DNA from: Gracilimonas sp040882225
GTDB taxonomy: Bacteria; Bacteroidota; Rhodothermia; Balneolales; Balneolaceae
Assembly (NCBI GenBank): GCA_040882225.1
Contig: JBBEBR010000014.1
Coordinates: 558,001 to 622,000 of the forward strand
Length of the DNA: 64,000 nucleotides
Direction of reading: 5' to 3'
The notes beneath the pieces are model-generated. The model was not told the DNA's origin, made no database searches, and saw nothing but the letters and a program-made list of their open reading frames with translations. This document shows positions 36,265 through 44,761 of the stretch, piece after piece. How positions within the stretch are numbered: position 1 is the first letter of the stretch; each line of letters starts with the position of its first letter. The position numbers and the translations under genes are program-made.

Positions 36265-36801
36265 TCAGGAGATAGTTTTTTCTTCCATTCTCTTCAAAGA
36301 GTCTCTGATGTCTTTTAAGATATCAGTCATAGATTCTGTTTCCGAGGAAGTAGAAGGTGCGATATTGGTGTTATCAGTCACTCTATCACGCTGATCTAAA
36401 ACCATATTCCTAAATTCAGTAGCATTCACAATTCCGATCAACGAGAGGTCGGGATTATTTGGCCCGGAATTCCCCGCGGTTTCTACCTTCAAAATGCTCA
36501 ATCCAAAATATTTAAGCAGAGGGCCTTCTTTGAAAGTGAGATCTTGAATTTTATCTAAAGGAATGGTTCGCTCGGTATGGAAAATATAACCCTTCTTGAA
36601 ACGCAGTGACCGTGTGGTTAAATCACATTCGAGACGTTCAAAATATTTATTGAGGTAATACGAACCGATTAACAGCCAAAAAGGAATCAGAGCGATCCCG
36701 AAAAGGGTAATTAAAAGAATTAAACTGACGGTAGTTAGCAGGTAGGTTTTAATTTTCGGATTGAAATCCGCTTCATATAGAATAGTAGCTTTATTACTCA
36801 T
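36265..36801 (-). CDS. PH-domain (YdbS/bPH2-like) membrane protein
   Basis: 178 residues: two hydrophobic segments form a hairpin at residues ~20-52 (LLTTVSLILLITLFGIALIP), followed by a bacterial PH-like domain with the signature LTTRSLRFKKGYIFHTERTI and PLDKIQDLTFKEGPLLKYFG, then a Ser/Glu-rich tail with a terminal helix. Function of such proteins is unknown. It runs opposite to the NSS transporter and is convergent with it; the two stops are 22 bases apart. Confidence 0.8.
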   Translation of the reverse strand: MSNKATILYEADFNPKIKTYLLTTVSLILLITLFGIALIPFWLLIGSYYLNKYFERLECDLTTRSLRFKKGYIFHTERTIPLDKIQDLTFKEGPLLKYFGLSILKVETAGNSGPNNPDLSLIGIVNATEFRNMVLDQRDRVTDNTNIAPSTSSETESMTDILKDIRDSLKRMEEKTIS

Positions 36802-36846
36802 AACTTTTGGATGTTTATTTCTTATGGATTTCCAATAATGTAACGC

Positions 36847-36875
36847 AAAAAAAAAGGCGCCTTAAGAAGACGCCT
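36847..36875 (-). terminator. Terminator of msrB
   Basis: On the minus strand AGGCGTCTT and AAGGCGCCT pair with one mismatch around a 3-base loop, then a run of T. It lies 25 bases after the msrB stop at 36900. Confidence 0.8.
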
Positions 36876-36899
36876 GATTATCCATATAGTTGCACATTT

Positions 36900-37481
36900 T
36901 TACAAGCTATTTTTATCACGGGCTGCCAGATCACTTTTCTCCACAAATTTCATGGCTGCAGAATTCATGCAGTATCGGAGGCCGGTAGGTTGGGGCCCGT
37001 CATCAAAAACATGCCCAAGGTGCCCACCGCAATTAGAACAAACGATCTCAGTTCGGGTCATGAAATAACTATTATCTTCTCGTTCACCCACGAGCGAATC
37101 AGCGATAGGCTTCCAGAAACTTGGCCAGCCCGAGCCGCTATCATACTTATGTTCCGAGCTGTATAATTCCTGCCCACATCCAGCGCAAAAATAGATTCCT
37201 TCTCTTTTATTGTTATTCAGTTCGTTGGTGAATGGAAATTCGGTACCGCCTTCTCTTAAAATTCGGTACTGTTTCGAAGTGAGAATCTCCTTCCATTCCG
37301 CATCTGATTTTTTGAAGGGAAATTCACCTTCGGGAAGAGTGTCTGTTTGTGAAGCTTTCATCCCAACAACCTCATTCTGGTGATTATGAGAATCTTGAAC
37401 TGTTTCAGTTTTTGGAGTAAAAACCAAGAAAAGTAAAATAGTTAAAACTGTTATTGCGCTAATTATAGTAATGAGTTTCAT
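36900..37481 (-). CDS. msrB: Peptide-methionine (R)-S-oxide reductase, membrane-anchored
   Basis: 193 residues from the ATG at 37481; an in-frame ATG at 37532 would put 17 residues before an otherwise normal N-terminal membrane anchor (MKLITIISAITVLTILLFLV). The catalytic domain has both zinc Cys pairs (YFCAGCGQELYSS and EIVCSNCGGHLGHVFDDGPQ) and the catalytic Cys in LRYCMNSAAM. WPSFWKPI is present. It repairs oxidised methionine in proteins, here probably in the periplasm given the anchor. A terminator follows. Confidence 0.93.
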   Translation of the reverse strand: MKLITIISAITVLTILLFLVFTPKTETVQDSHNHQNEVVGMKASQTDTLPEGEFPFKKSDAEWKEILTSKQYRILREGGTEFPFTNELNNNKREGIYFCAGCGQELYSSEHKYDSGSGWPSFWKPIADSLVGEREDNSYFMTRTEIVCSNCGGHLGHVFDDGPQPTGLRYCMNSAAMKFVEKSDLAARDKNSL

Positions 37482-37589
37482 AGGAAAAAATGTTTGTGAT
37501 ATAGCTTTTTTAATGTATTTGTTGAAAATCAATTTCCAAAGAAATAACTGTTAGAAAACAAAACTATTTCACAAAAAGTGCCTGTGGTT

Positions 37590-39065
37590 TTACCAATCTA
37601 TATCCCACCCGTTAAATTCATCTTTGAAGAGGGGCATATTTTTTTGTTTGAAGAGACGTAATCCCACACTAAAACCTACCCAAAATCGATAATCTCTGCC
37701 TTTTGCAGATGGCGACCAGATACTGTACCAGGTATAGTCTACTGCGTCTGGTTCGCGGGTAACCTGCATATTCAAGCTCGGGCCTGCATACAACGAGAGG
37801 CCACTTCCAAAGCGTTTACCAACAAGAAATTTATAGGAATAGATTTTATTATTTCGGCTTTTCCAGTCATCCTCAAAGTGATGCATCATGCTGAATTCCT
37901 GATTTACGTAGAGTGTATTACTCACCATGTTAGGAAAGCTCTCCTGTATGTTTTTTTCGAGGCCAACGGCAATTCCCACTCTGTATACATCGCGATCGAG
38001 AAGAGGATTGTAACCGAATACTGCCATATTATAAACCCGGTAAGTTCCAAGTGTGAGGCCGATATCAGTAAAACCGCCATCAGAAAAACGAACATCAAAA
38101 TTCTTCCGACCATTACCATACAAGCTAAAAAAGCCGATGGGTACTCCTTCAAATTCCTGCGCCAAATTGATTACTCCAACCTGTAATCCTGTCGCTTTTT
38201 TGGAAACGTTAAGTAAACCGGCTATCTGCATTCCCTGAAGTTCTTCTGCAATATTTGCCCCACCAGAAATAGCAAGCCCGTTCAGTTCTCTTGCATAATT
38301 TAAACCACCCGCGATCATCAACCCGCTTGCTTCCTTATTCGCAATATTCACACCGCCAGACATCATGAGCCCCTCCATATTTCCTAATGCTATACTTGCT
38401 GCGCCTGTTGCCTGAAGCCCGACCATATCACTTCCGGCTAAATTCAGAACACCGGAAACCTGTAATCCCTCTACATTTTCTTTAGCGATATTGGCAATTC
38501 CAGCTCCTTGTAGCCCGGAAATATCTCCCAATGCGGCGTTTAAAATTCCTGCTCCCTGAAGTCCTTCTATATTATTATTGGAGATGTTTCCGATGCCGGC
38601 AAACTGCAATCCACTTGAAGAGCCTTTCGCGATATTGAACAATCCCGCTGCTTGAATTCCTTCCAAATTATTGCCTGAAACGTTTACACCCCCAGCAATT
38701 TGAATTCCAGTCATATCATAATCAGAAAAATTCAGGCCGCCGGCGAGGTTAACCCCAGCCATAGAACCACCGGTCGCATTTACACCACCAGCAATCTGAA
38801 ATCCATGAGAATAAAATTTGTTATAGTTGAACAAACTGCCAATTTCAAAACCATCAAGGCCTCCGTGATAGCCGCCGATAAGATTGATGGAATATTTAGC
38901 GGTGTAATTTGGGGCTTCAACACCGTTCGTGCTTAAGGGTGGAAAAATGGTAACACGCCACTTTCGATATTTCAGATCATCCTCATAATATTGAGCTTGC
39001 ACTAATTGTGGCAGTAAAAATAAAGAGGCGAGAAGAACCAGAGGTAGTAACTTGTAGATTTTCAT
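37590..39065 (-). CDS. Surface repeat protein, 16-residue GxQxAGxxN repeats (LA_2272-like)
   Basis: 491 residues from the ATG at 39065; the longer frame to 39146 adds a non-signal extension. The signal peptide is MKIYKLLPLVLLASLFLLPQ, cut after LVQA. Residues ~72-312 hold about 15 repeats, mostly 16 residues (GIQAAGLFNIAKGSSS; GLQGAGIANIAKENVE), shrinking to 15 and 14 near the end. The C-terminal ~180 residues are beta-rich and aromatic like an outer-membrane barrel. The pattern resembles the LA_2272 surface-repeat family. Each repeat probably forms one turn of a beta-solenoid or a strand pair; the function is unknown. It ends 57 bases ahead of the msrB region. Confidence 0.8.
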   Translation of the reverse strand: MKIYKLLPLVLLASLFLLPQLVQAQYYEDDLKYRKWRVTIFPPLSTNGVEAPNYTAKYSINLIGGYHGGLDGFEIGSLFNYNKFYSHGFQIAGGVNATGGSMAGVNLAGGLNFSDYDMTGIQIAGGVNVSGNNLEGIQAAGLFNIAKGSSSGLQFAGIGNISNNNIEGLQGAGILNAALGDISGLQGAGIANIAKENVEGLQVSGVLNLAGSDMVGLQATGAASIALGNMEGLMMSGGVNIANKEASGLMIAGGLNYARELNGLAISGGANIAEELQGMQIAGLLNVSKKATGLQVGVINLAQEFEGVPIGFFSLYGNGRKNFDVRFSDGGFTDIGLTLGTYRVYNMAVFGYNPLLDRDVYRVGIAVGLEKNIQESFPNMVSNTLYVNQEFSMMHHFEDDWKSRNNKIYSYKFLVGKRFGSGLSLYAGPSLNMQVTREPDAVDYTWYSIWSPSAKGRDYRFWVGFSVGLRLFKQKNMPLFKDEFNGWDIDW

Positions 39066-39138
39066 GCAGTAGAAATTTTTGAATTTCGGCACGTTACGAG
39101 TCAGGATAAAAAAAGTTGAAAAATTCTCAGATGAGCAT

Positions 39139-40158
39139 TTAAACATTCAAATCTTTGAATGTTTTCTTATTGAAGAAAAAGTAAGAGGTGACAATACTGA
39201 GCTTAAGTAAATTCTCAGGCTCTCCCTTAATGGTTTTTAGCTGCTGAACTTTTTGCCGTTTTTGTTTTAAAGATTCAAAGTTGCGGAGAAAATCCAAATG
39301 AGCATGTGCGACTGCAAAAAACTCTTCTTTTTTCCCTGAAAATAGTGCTTTACCAGCTGCGATTATATCCAGAAAAATTCTCTGTGGGAAGCGGTAAATC
39401 AAATTAAAAGTGGAGTAGTTTTTGTACAGCATGAATAAGCTGTTCCGGAAGTTATAAAAAACTTTCCGAGGAGAACCCATTGGCAACGACCCTCCACCTA
39501 AATGATAAACCACACTTTGCGGGTTATAAGCAATTTGAAATCCTTGGTTTTGCAGCCGCCAGCACAAATCAATTTCTTCCATGTGGAATTCAAAGTCTTC
39601 ATCAAAACCACCGGATTCAATGAACTCTTTTTTACGGATAGCAAGTGCAGCACCGGAGGCCCAAAATATAGTGGACTCATCATCATATTGACCTTCATCG
39701 CGTTCAACGTCTTTAAAAATTCTTCCCCGGCAGAATGTATAGCCGTATTTATCGATGAAACCACCAGCGGCACCGGCGTATTCGAAGTAATCGGGTTGAG
39801 CGTAGGATTTTATTTTGGGTTGAACGGCTGCCACTTTTTCGTCATCAAAAGATTTCTGTAAATGGATGAGCCAGTCTTTAGAAACTTTTACATCATTATT
39901 CAGAAAAATGAGATTTTCTTTCTCTGCAAAGGGAACGGCTCTGTTATTTCCCCCGCAATAACCGTAGTTTTGATCTAAGGAAGCGATTTTAACATCCGGA
40001 TACGTTGAGCGAATCCATTCAATAGAACCATCGGTTGATGCGTTATCAGCAATGATGATTTCGTAATTTGAATATTCTGTTTTTGTTACGGAAGGCAGAA
40101 AAGTCTTGAGCAATTCAAGAGCGTTCCAGGTAACAATTATTATGCTAAATCCCTTCAA
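39139..40158 (-). CDS. Glycosyltransferase, GT2 family
   Basis: 339 residues. GT-A motifs: SIIIVTWNALELLKTFLPSV at the N-terminus, IIADNASTDGSIEWI, LIFLNNDVKVSKDW (the metal-binding NND), FWASGAALAIRKKEF and the acceptor-side HMEEIDLCWRLQNQGF. The C-terminal ~80 residues form an amphipathic region without clear membrane segments. It is of the rhamnosyltransferase/GT2 type used for surface polysaccharides. Donor and acceptor are unknown; no other polysaccharide genes lie nearby. Its stop lies 73 bases before the start chosen for the repeat protein. Confidence 0.9.
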   Translation of the reverse strand: MKGFSIIIVTWNALELLKTFLPSVTKTEYSNYEIIIADNASTDGSIEWIRSTYPDVKIASLDQNYGYCGGNNRAVPFAEKENLIFLNNDVKVSKDWLIHLQKSFDDEKVAAVQPKIKSYAQPDYFEYAGAAGGFIDKYGYTFCRGRIFKDVERDEGQYDDESTIFWASGAALAIRKKEFIESGGFDEDFEFHMEEIDLCWRLQNQGFQIAYNPQSVVYHLGGGSLPMGSPRKVFYNFRNSLFMLYKNYSTFNLIYRFPQRIFLDIIAAGKALFSGKKEEFFAVAHAHLDFLRNFESLKQKRQKVQQLKTIKGEPENLLKLSIVTSYFFFNKKTFKDLNV

Positions 40159-40264
40159 ATGAATGAAATATTTGAATTATTAGGTTCGTAATATTTAGTG
40201 GCACAAATAAGATTAAAACCTTTTCTTGTTCCGCTTATAAATGCATTAAGATGATACAAAAAGT

Positions 40265-40777
40265 ATGATCAAAATAGGGTTAATTTCAGACACTCATAAC
40301 TACCTCGATCCGCAAGTATTGGATTACTTTAGAGACCGGGATGAGATTTGGCACGCAGGTGATTTTGGAAGCATTGCTATTGCCGAGCAGCTAAAAAAAA
40401 TTGCACCTGTTGTTGGTGTTTATGGAAATATTGATGGACAGGATGTGCGGCAGGAATTCCCGCTACATCAGCGATTCACAAGAGAGGGAATTGATGTTTG
40501 GATGACTCATATTGGCGGAATTCCTGGTAGATATTGTATCCCAATCCGGGAGCAGATGGAAGCAAATCCTCCCGAACTTTTTATTTGCGGCCACTCTCAT
40601 ATTCTAAAAGTTGCGAGAGATCAGGAAATGCACAAAATGCTTTATATGAATCCGGGTGCTGCAGGGCGGCAAGGCTTTCAGGTGCACAGGACAATCCTGC
40701 GCTTTAATATTGATTCAGGTGAAATAACAAGAGTTGAAGTCATTAACCTGGATATCAAAGAAAAAGTGGAGAAGTGA
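40265..40777 (+). CDS. YfcE/MJ0936-type metallophosphoesterase
   Basis: 170 residues with the calcineurin-type metal sites in order: GLISDTHNYLD, DEIWHAGDFGS, VVGVYGNIDGQ (the GN pair), VWMTHIGGIPG and LFICGHSHILK. The length matches YfcE-like phosphodiesterases, which cleave cyclic nucleotides or model phosphodiesters; the natural substrate is unknown. It is a single forward gene, with only 15 bases to the convergent desaturase gene. Confidence 0.92.
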   Translation: MIKIGLISDTHNYLDPQVLDYFRDRDEIWHAGDFGSIAIAEQLKKIAPVVGVYGNIDGQDVRQEFPLHQRFTREGIDVWMTHIGGIPGRYCIPIREQMEANPPELFICGHSHILKVARDQEMHKMLYMNPGAAGRQGFQVHRTILRFNIDSGEITRVEVINLDIKEKVEK

Positions 40778-40791
40778 GTTAAAGCTCGATT

Positions 40792-42270
40792 TTAAAGCTT
40801 TTCATAGCGCTCAATCAAATCTAAAACATTGAATGCAGACTGTACTACCAACGGAATCCCGCCTCCGGGATGAGCTGAACCTCCCGCAAAATATAAGCCT
40901 TCTATTTCCCTCGATTTATTTCTGGGCCTGTTAAAAGCCGAAAACATGCTGTTTGAGGAAGTTCCATAAATACTTCCTTTGTTGGATAAATATTGATCAT
41001 AAAAATACTGGGGAGAAATGTTTTCACGCACCTGTACATGCTTTGATAAATTCTTCAAACCGCGTTTCTCTAATTCCTGAATAATTTTATCCCCGTATTG
41101 CTGCTGGTTTATTTCCCAATCATATCGGTTAGATAAATAAGGTGCGTTCACCAGGATAAATAAATTTGAAGAACCGGCCGGAGCATGATTTTGATCAGAA
41201 TGAGAAGTACTGGCGATATAAATGGTAGGATCATCCGGCATTACTTTTTCTTTGAAAATCTGCTCAAACTCACGTTCATAATTATCGGAAAAGAACAGGT
41301 TATGATGTTCTAATTGCTCATATTTTTTGTTGATGCCGAGCATGAGCACAAATCCGGAGCAAGAAGGTTCTATCGTCGCCATTTTCTTTTTTTTACGGGG
41401 TGAAATGGACTTACCCGGAATCAAATTCAGAATAGTTTCGGTGGTATCGCTGTTGGCAATTATGAGGTCTGAAAATTCTTTAAATCCGCTTTTTAGCTGA
41501 ACTCCCTCTACTTTTTTCCCTTCAACCATTATCTGCTCTATTTCTGATTCGAAATGAAATTTCACCCCCAAAGAAAGGGCAAGATTGTGTAGAGCTTCTG
41601 CGATTTTATATAAGCCGCCTTTCACATAAAAGGCGCCCGTATTTAATTCCACATGCGGAATCACATTCAGTGTGGCGGGTGCCTGAAATGGAGAGGAGCC
41701 GTTATATGTGCTAAAGCGTTTAAAAAAACGTCGCAGGTAAGGCGATTGAAATTTACTGTCTACCCGATTGCTAACACTGGTAAAGGCATCGATAGCAAAG
41801 AAGCTTAGGAGATCTAAATTCCGCAAATCTTTAATACTGAAAAGAGGATTAAAAATAAATGCGGGCGCTGTTTTTTTGTAAAGTGATTCGCTATAAGTAA
41901 GAAAGTCACTGTACGCTTTAACTTCTTGCGGAGCAATGTTTTCTACTTCTTTTAAATCTAAAGACCGGTCACTATAGTTTTTGAATATGGTTCCATCTTG
42001 ATAGAAGTATTTGCATAATGGATCGAGCGGAACTAAATCCAGATGACTGGACAGATCAGTTTTACAAGCTTCAAATAGCTTCTGTAAAATTTCCGGCATG
42101 GTTAGAAGGCTTGGGCCGGTATCGAATCGAAATCCATCGGCTTCAAAGCGATTCATTTTACCGCCAACGGTAGCATTCTTTTCGAATACAGAAACCTGAT
42201 GCCCTTTAACCGCAAGCAAACAAGCTGATGATAAACCGCCTAATCCCGCACCAATTACAGATATTTTCAT
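40792..42270 (-). CDS. crtI: Phytoene desaturase-family carotenoid oxidoreductase
   Basis: 492 residues. FAD motif ISVIGAGLGGLSSACLLAVK with EKNATVGGKMNRFEADGFRFDTGPSLL, characteristic of CrtI/CrtD/CrtO, and the C-terminal YFAGGSAHPGGGIPLVVQSA that contacts FAD. CrtI desaturates phytoene to lycopene; the related CrtD acts later in hydroxylated carotenoid synthesis and cannot be excluded. No crtB, crtY or other pathway gene is nearby. It is followed upstream (on this strand) by a VOC protein gene separated by 12 bases. Confidence 0.85.
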   Translation of the reverse strand: MKISVIGAGLGGLSSACLLAVKGHQVSVFEKNATVGGKMNRFEADGFRFDTGPSLLTMPEILQKLFEACKTDLSSHLDLVPLDPLCKYFYQDGTIFKNYSDRSLDLKEVENIAPQEVKAYSDFLTYSESLYKKTAPAFIFNPLFSIKDLRNLDLLSFFAIDAFTSVSNRVDSKFQSPYLRRFFKRFSTYNGSSPFQAPATLNVIPHVELNTGAFYVKGGLYKIAEALHNLALSLGVKFHFESEIEQIMVEGKKVEGVQLKSGFKEFSDLIIANSDTTETILNLIPGKSISPRKKKKMATIEPSCSGFVLMLGINKKYEQLEHHNLFFSDNYEREFEQIFKEKVMPDDPTIYIASTSHSDQNHAPAGSSNLFILVNAPYLSNRYDWEINQQQYGDKIIQELEKRGLKNLSKHVQVRENISPQYFYDQYLSNKGSIYGTSSNSMFSAFNRPRNKSREIEGLYFAGGSAHPGGGIPLVVQSAFNVLDLIERYEKL

Positions 42271-42282
42271 AAGGGCTGATTG

Positions 42283-42690
42283 TTAATGACGAGGCAAATT
42301 TCTATTTCCTAACGCATCATTAACTTCAATCCAGTACCCATCAGGATCGCGGAAATAAACCTGCCGCACACCATCGGTTCGGATCGTAATTTTCCCGGTT
42401 TCACCTTTTGAGTTATGTGGAATAATCTGAAGTTCTTTGAGGTGAGAAAGAAAAGCGTCGAAATTCTGCAATCTCAAAGCAAGGTGAACTCCGATATTGG
42501 TAACGATTTCATCCGTTTTACCCCTCACAATATGCAACTCTGAGCCCTCACCTAAAGAAAACCAGCGAATGTGTTCTTTTTGGGTTCGATTCTCAATTTC
42601 AGAAAGCCCCAAAACCTCTTTATAAAATGCGACGCTTCTGCCGAGGTCGTGAACTTTGATGGTGTAATGGTCAAAAACTGGAGTAAACAT
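42283..42690 (-). CDS. VOC-family (glyoxalase/bleomycin resistance fold) protein
   Basis: 135 residues with the two beta-alpha-beta-beta-beta halves: YTIKVHDLGRSVAFYKEVLG at the start, then GEGSELHIV, LRLQNFDAFLSHLKEL and YFRDPDGYWIEVND near the C-terminus. Metal ligands His and Glu (DHYTIKV; WIEVND) are present, so a lyase or dioxygenase is possible. It precedes crtI by 12 bases and is probably co-transcribed, though a carotenoid role is not implied. Confidence 0.85.
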   Translation of the reverse strand: MFTPVFDHYTIKVHDLGRSVAFYKEVLGLSEIENRTQKEHIRWFSLGEGSELHIVRGKTDEIVTNIGVHLALRLQNFDAFLSHLKELQIIPHNSKGETGKITIRTDGVRQVYFRDPDGYWIEVNDALGNRNLPRH

Positions 42691-42852
42691 GATTTTTCCT
42701 TAATTATAAATCGAAAGTATAATGCTTTATCAGATGCATTCCATTCATATATGCGGGGATTTTTTCAAGTAAGGCATGTAATCCTTCCATAGAAATCTCT
42801 CAAGTAAAACAAGGAATCAAGTTGTGGAGTAGGACATTTTAGAGCAAACTTC

Positions 42853-43746
42853 TTATGGGTTTTTCAATGACTTTTCAGAAAACTCATCCGGTTTTATTGG
42901 TTGCTGAATATAGTCGCCATAGTTTTTGGTATAGGTTGCTCCAAAATAGAATATGAGGGAGGAGTAGAAAATGAAAAGAAGTATCAGGATTATACTTCCT
43001 GAAGCACCAAAGATGCTGTTAATATTGCTATTTATTAAAGCCTTTCCCAGAATAAATTTCCCAACAGAGAATAGCAGCGAGGTGGTAAAACCACCCACTA
43101 AAGCCGGCCTCCATTGAATTTCAGCGTTCGGCAATATTTTGAAGAGCAGAGTGAACCAAAGAGTGAGAACACTTAAGGAAAATATCGTATTTACAAATTT
43201 GATCAGAGAAAGACCAATATCAGGAAGAAGTGAGTCGAGGAAATCCCCTACAAAGGTGACGGTAGCATCAGCGAGCAATGAAATTAAAATTACCATCCCG
43301 CCAATTAGAACCATGGTCATTGCCAATAAACGACTTCTGAGTAAAACCCTCAGTTCGGGACTTTTTTTAACCTTTACACTCCAAAGTTGATTGATGCTCT
43401 TTCTAACCAGTTCAAATAAGTTAGTGGCTATAAAAATCAAAAATACCGCAACCAAAATAGTGGTTAGGGTGTTTTCTGCCATAGAGCGGAAATTATTGAA
43501 GATTTCCTGTATCTGCTGCGCGCCTTCAGCTCCTAAAACTCCCGATAATTGATCAAAGATATTGCCACTTATATCCTCCGGATTTACAAAAGTACCAAGT
43601 AGGGTAATTATGATAATCAAAATGGGAGGGAGCGCGAACAGACAAAAGAAAGCTGTAGCAGATGCTAACTGTAGCGGATTGTTGTCCTTGAAATCAAATA
43701 AAGATTTTTTAAGAATCTGGTAATTATCTCGAAAATTAGTCAGCAT
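42853..43746 (-). CDS. YihY/BrkB-family membrane protein
   Basis: 297 residues from the ATG at 43746 (MLTNFRDNYQILKKSLFDFK); the start at 43779 adds 11 unlikely residues. Six membrane segments: ATAFFCLFALPPILIIIITL, LTTILVAVFLIFIATNLFEL, MTMVLIGGMVILISLLADAT, FVNTIFSLSVLTLWFTLLFK, and two more near the C-terminus, with GASGSIILILLFIFYSSLIF. The family (once mis-named RNase BN or Brk) has unknown transport-like function. It is a single gene. Confidence 0.88.
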   Translation of the reverse strand: MLTNFRDNYQILKKSLFDFKDNNPLQLASATAFFCLFALPPILIIIITLLGTFVNPEDISGNIFDQLSGVLGAEGAQQIQEIFNNFRSMAENTLTTILVAVFLIFIATNLFELVRKSINQLWSVKVKKSPELRVLLRSRLLAMTMVLIGGMVILISLLADATVTFVGDFLDSLLPDIGLSLIKFVNTIFSLSVLTLWFTLLFKILPNAEIQWRPALVGGFTTSLLFSVGKFILGKALINSNINSIFGASGSIILILLFIFYSSLIFYFGATYTKNYGDYIQQPIKPDEFSEKSLKNP

Positions 43747-43815
43747 TATGTGCGAATTAAAGTCGGTCTTTACAATCAACTAACAACCTGCTAATTGGAA
43801 TAGTTTTGCATCTAC

Positions 43816-43827
43816 TTTGTATCTTCC
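43816..43827 (+). promoter_or_regulatory. Candidate -7 element before the UbiA-like gene
   Basis: CTTTGTATCTTC resembles the Bacteroidota TAnnTTTG -7 consensus, ending a few bases before the ATG at 43831. That is very close for a leadered transcript, so a leaderless or very short leader mRNA would be needed. Low support. Confidence 0.2.
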
Positions 43828-43830
43828 GAG

Positions 43831-44637
43831 ATGAAATGGATTAAAAGACTGTTCAGGTTTTATATTCAAAGCAGTATACATGTTTCATTAGCAGTTACTG
43901 CTTTGGCTGGTGTAACTAATTTACATTTTGAAGTTCCCGTAGACCCCAACCTGCTGCTGTTTATTTTCTTTGGTACAGCAGTCGGTTATAATTTTGTAAA
44001 GTATGCCGGTGTGGCTAATCTACATCACCTTATACAAACCAAAAACCTGCAAGCTATTCGATTATTCTCTCTTGTGTGCTTTGCTGGAATGGTCTATTTC
44101 GCCTTTCAGCTCTCTTTTGATGTTCTAATTGCAGGAGCCTTTTTCGGATTGCTTACCATTTTATACGCCCTCCCGATTTTCCGGGCTGTAAATTTACGAA
44201 GCCTTAAAGGTGCAAAGATTTTCGTAATCGCTCTCGTTTGGGCAGGCTCAACTGTGATACTTCCGCTTATGGAGATACAGAATTTGTTTATGAGAGATGC
44301 AGTTCTTGAATTCATACAACGCTTTCTATTTGTTATCGCTTTGATGTTACCTTTTGAAATCCGAGACCTCAAATATGATCTAAGCGAACTAAAAACAATT
44401 CCTCAATCGATCGGGATATCACGAACACGCTGGTTTGGAGCGGGATTAATGATCCTCATTCTGATGCTCCAAATGGTTAAGATTGCATCAACAGATCGGC
44501 AGCTGATTGCACTTTTTTCGATATCGGTTATTACCACCTTTATGATTTTTATCTCAAGGACAGATCAGCCTAAATATTTCGCCGCTTTTTGGGTTGAAAG
44601 CATCCCAATTTTTTGGTGGGTTTTGTTGGTGGCCTAA
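43831..44637 (+). CDS. UbiA-like prenyltransferase-fold membrane protein lacking the first Asp motif
   Basis: 268 residues with about seven to nine membrane segments. The second prenyltransferase motif is nearly intact (LPFEIRDLKYDLSELKTIPQ, with two Asp spaced as DxxxD), but where UbiA enzymes carry NDxxDxxxD in the first loop this protein has GYNFVKYAGVANLH. Members of this kind are common in Bacteroidota and are annotated only by fold. Activity is therefore doubtful. It is a single gene facing the RlmD gene; between them lies a perfect 20-bp palindrome. Confidence 0.7.
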   Translation: MKWIKRLFRFYIQSSIHVSLAVTALAGVTNLHFEVPVDPNLLLFIFFGTAVGYNFVKYAGVANLHHLIQTKNLQAIRLFSLVCFAGMVYFAFQLSFDVLIAGAFFGLLTILYALPIFRAVNLRSLKGAKIFVIALVWAGSTVILPLMEIQNLFMRDAVLEFIQRFLFVIALMLPFEIRDLKYDLSELKTIPQSIGISRTRWFGAGLMILILMLQMVKIASTDRQLIALFSISVITTFMIFISRTDQPKYFAAFWVESIPIFWWVLLVA

Positions 44638-44700
44638 CGGCCTAAAAGACTGCACTTAGAAATTTACCAAACATTCTGTGTAGAAGTCCTTGGGCTTTAA

Positions 44701-44720
44701 CAAGGGGTTGCAACCCCTTG
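44701..44720. repeat. Perfect 20-bp palindrome CAAGGGGTTG/CAACCCCTTG
   Basis: A full 10-bp self-complementary pair between the convergent UbiA-like and rlmD genes, 64 bases after one stop and 42 before the other. No T run follows either side. It could be a transcription barrier, a DNA-binding site or a copy of a short repeat family. Confidence 0.85.
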
Positions 44721-44761
44721 TCGTGGTTTGCACACCTTGCTCCGAGTGATTTCTTCCGAAG

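Noticed and set aside
44638..44761. Classical terminator at the 20-bp palindrome
   Set aside because: There is no T run on either strand, so it is reported as a palindrome only.
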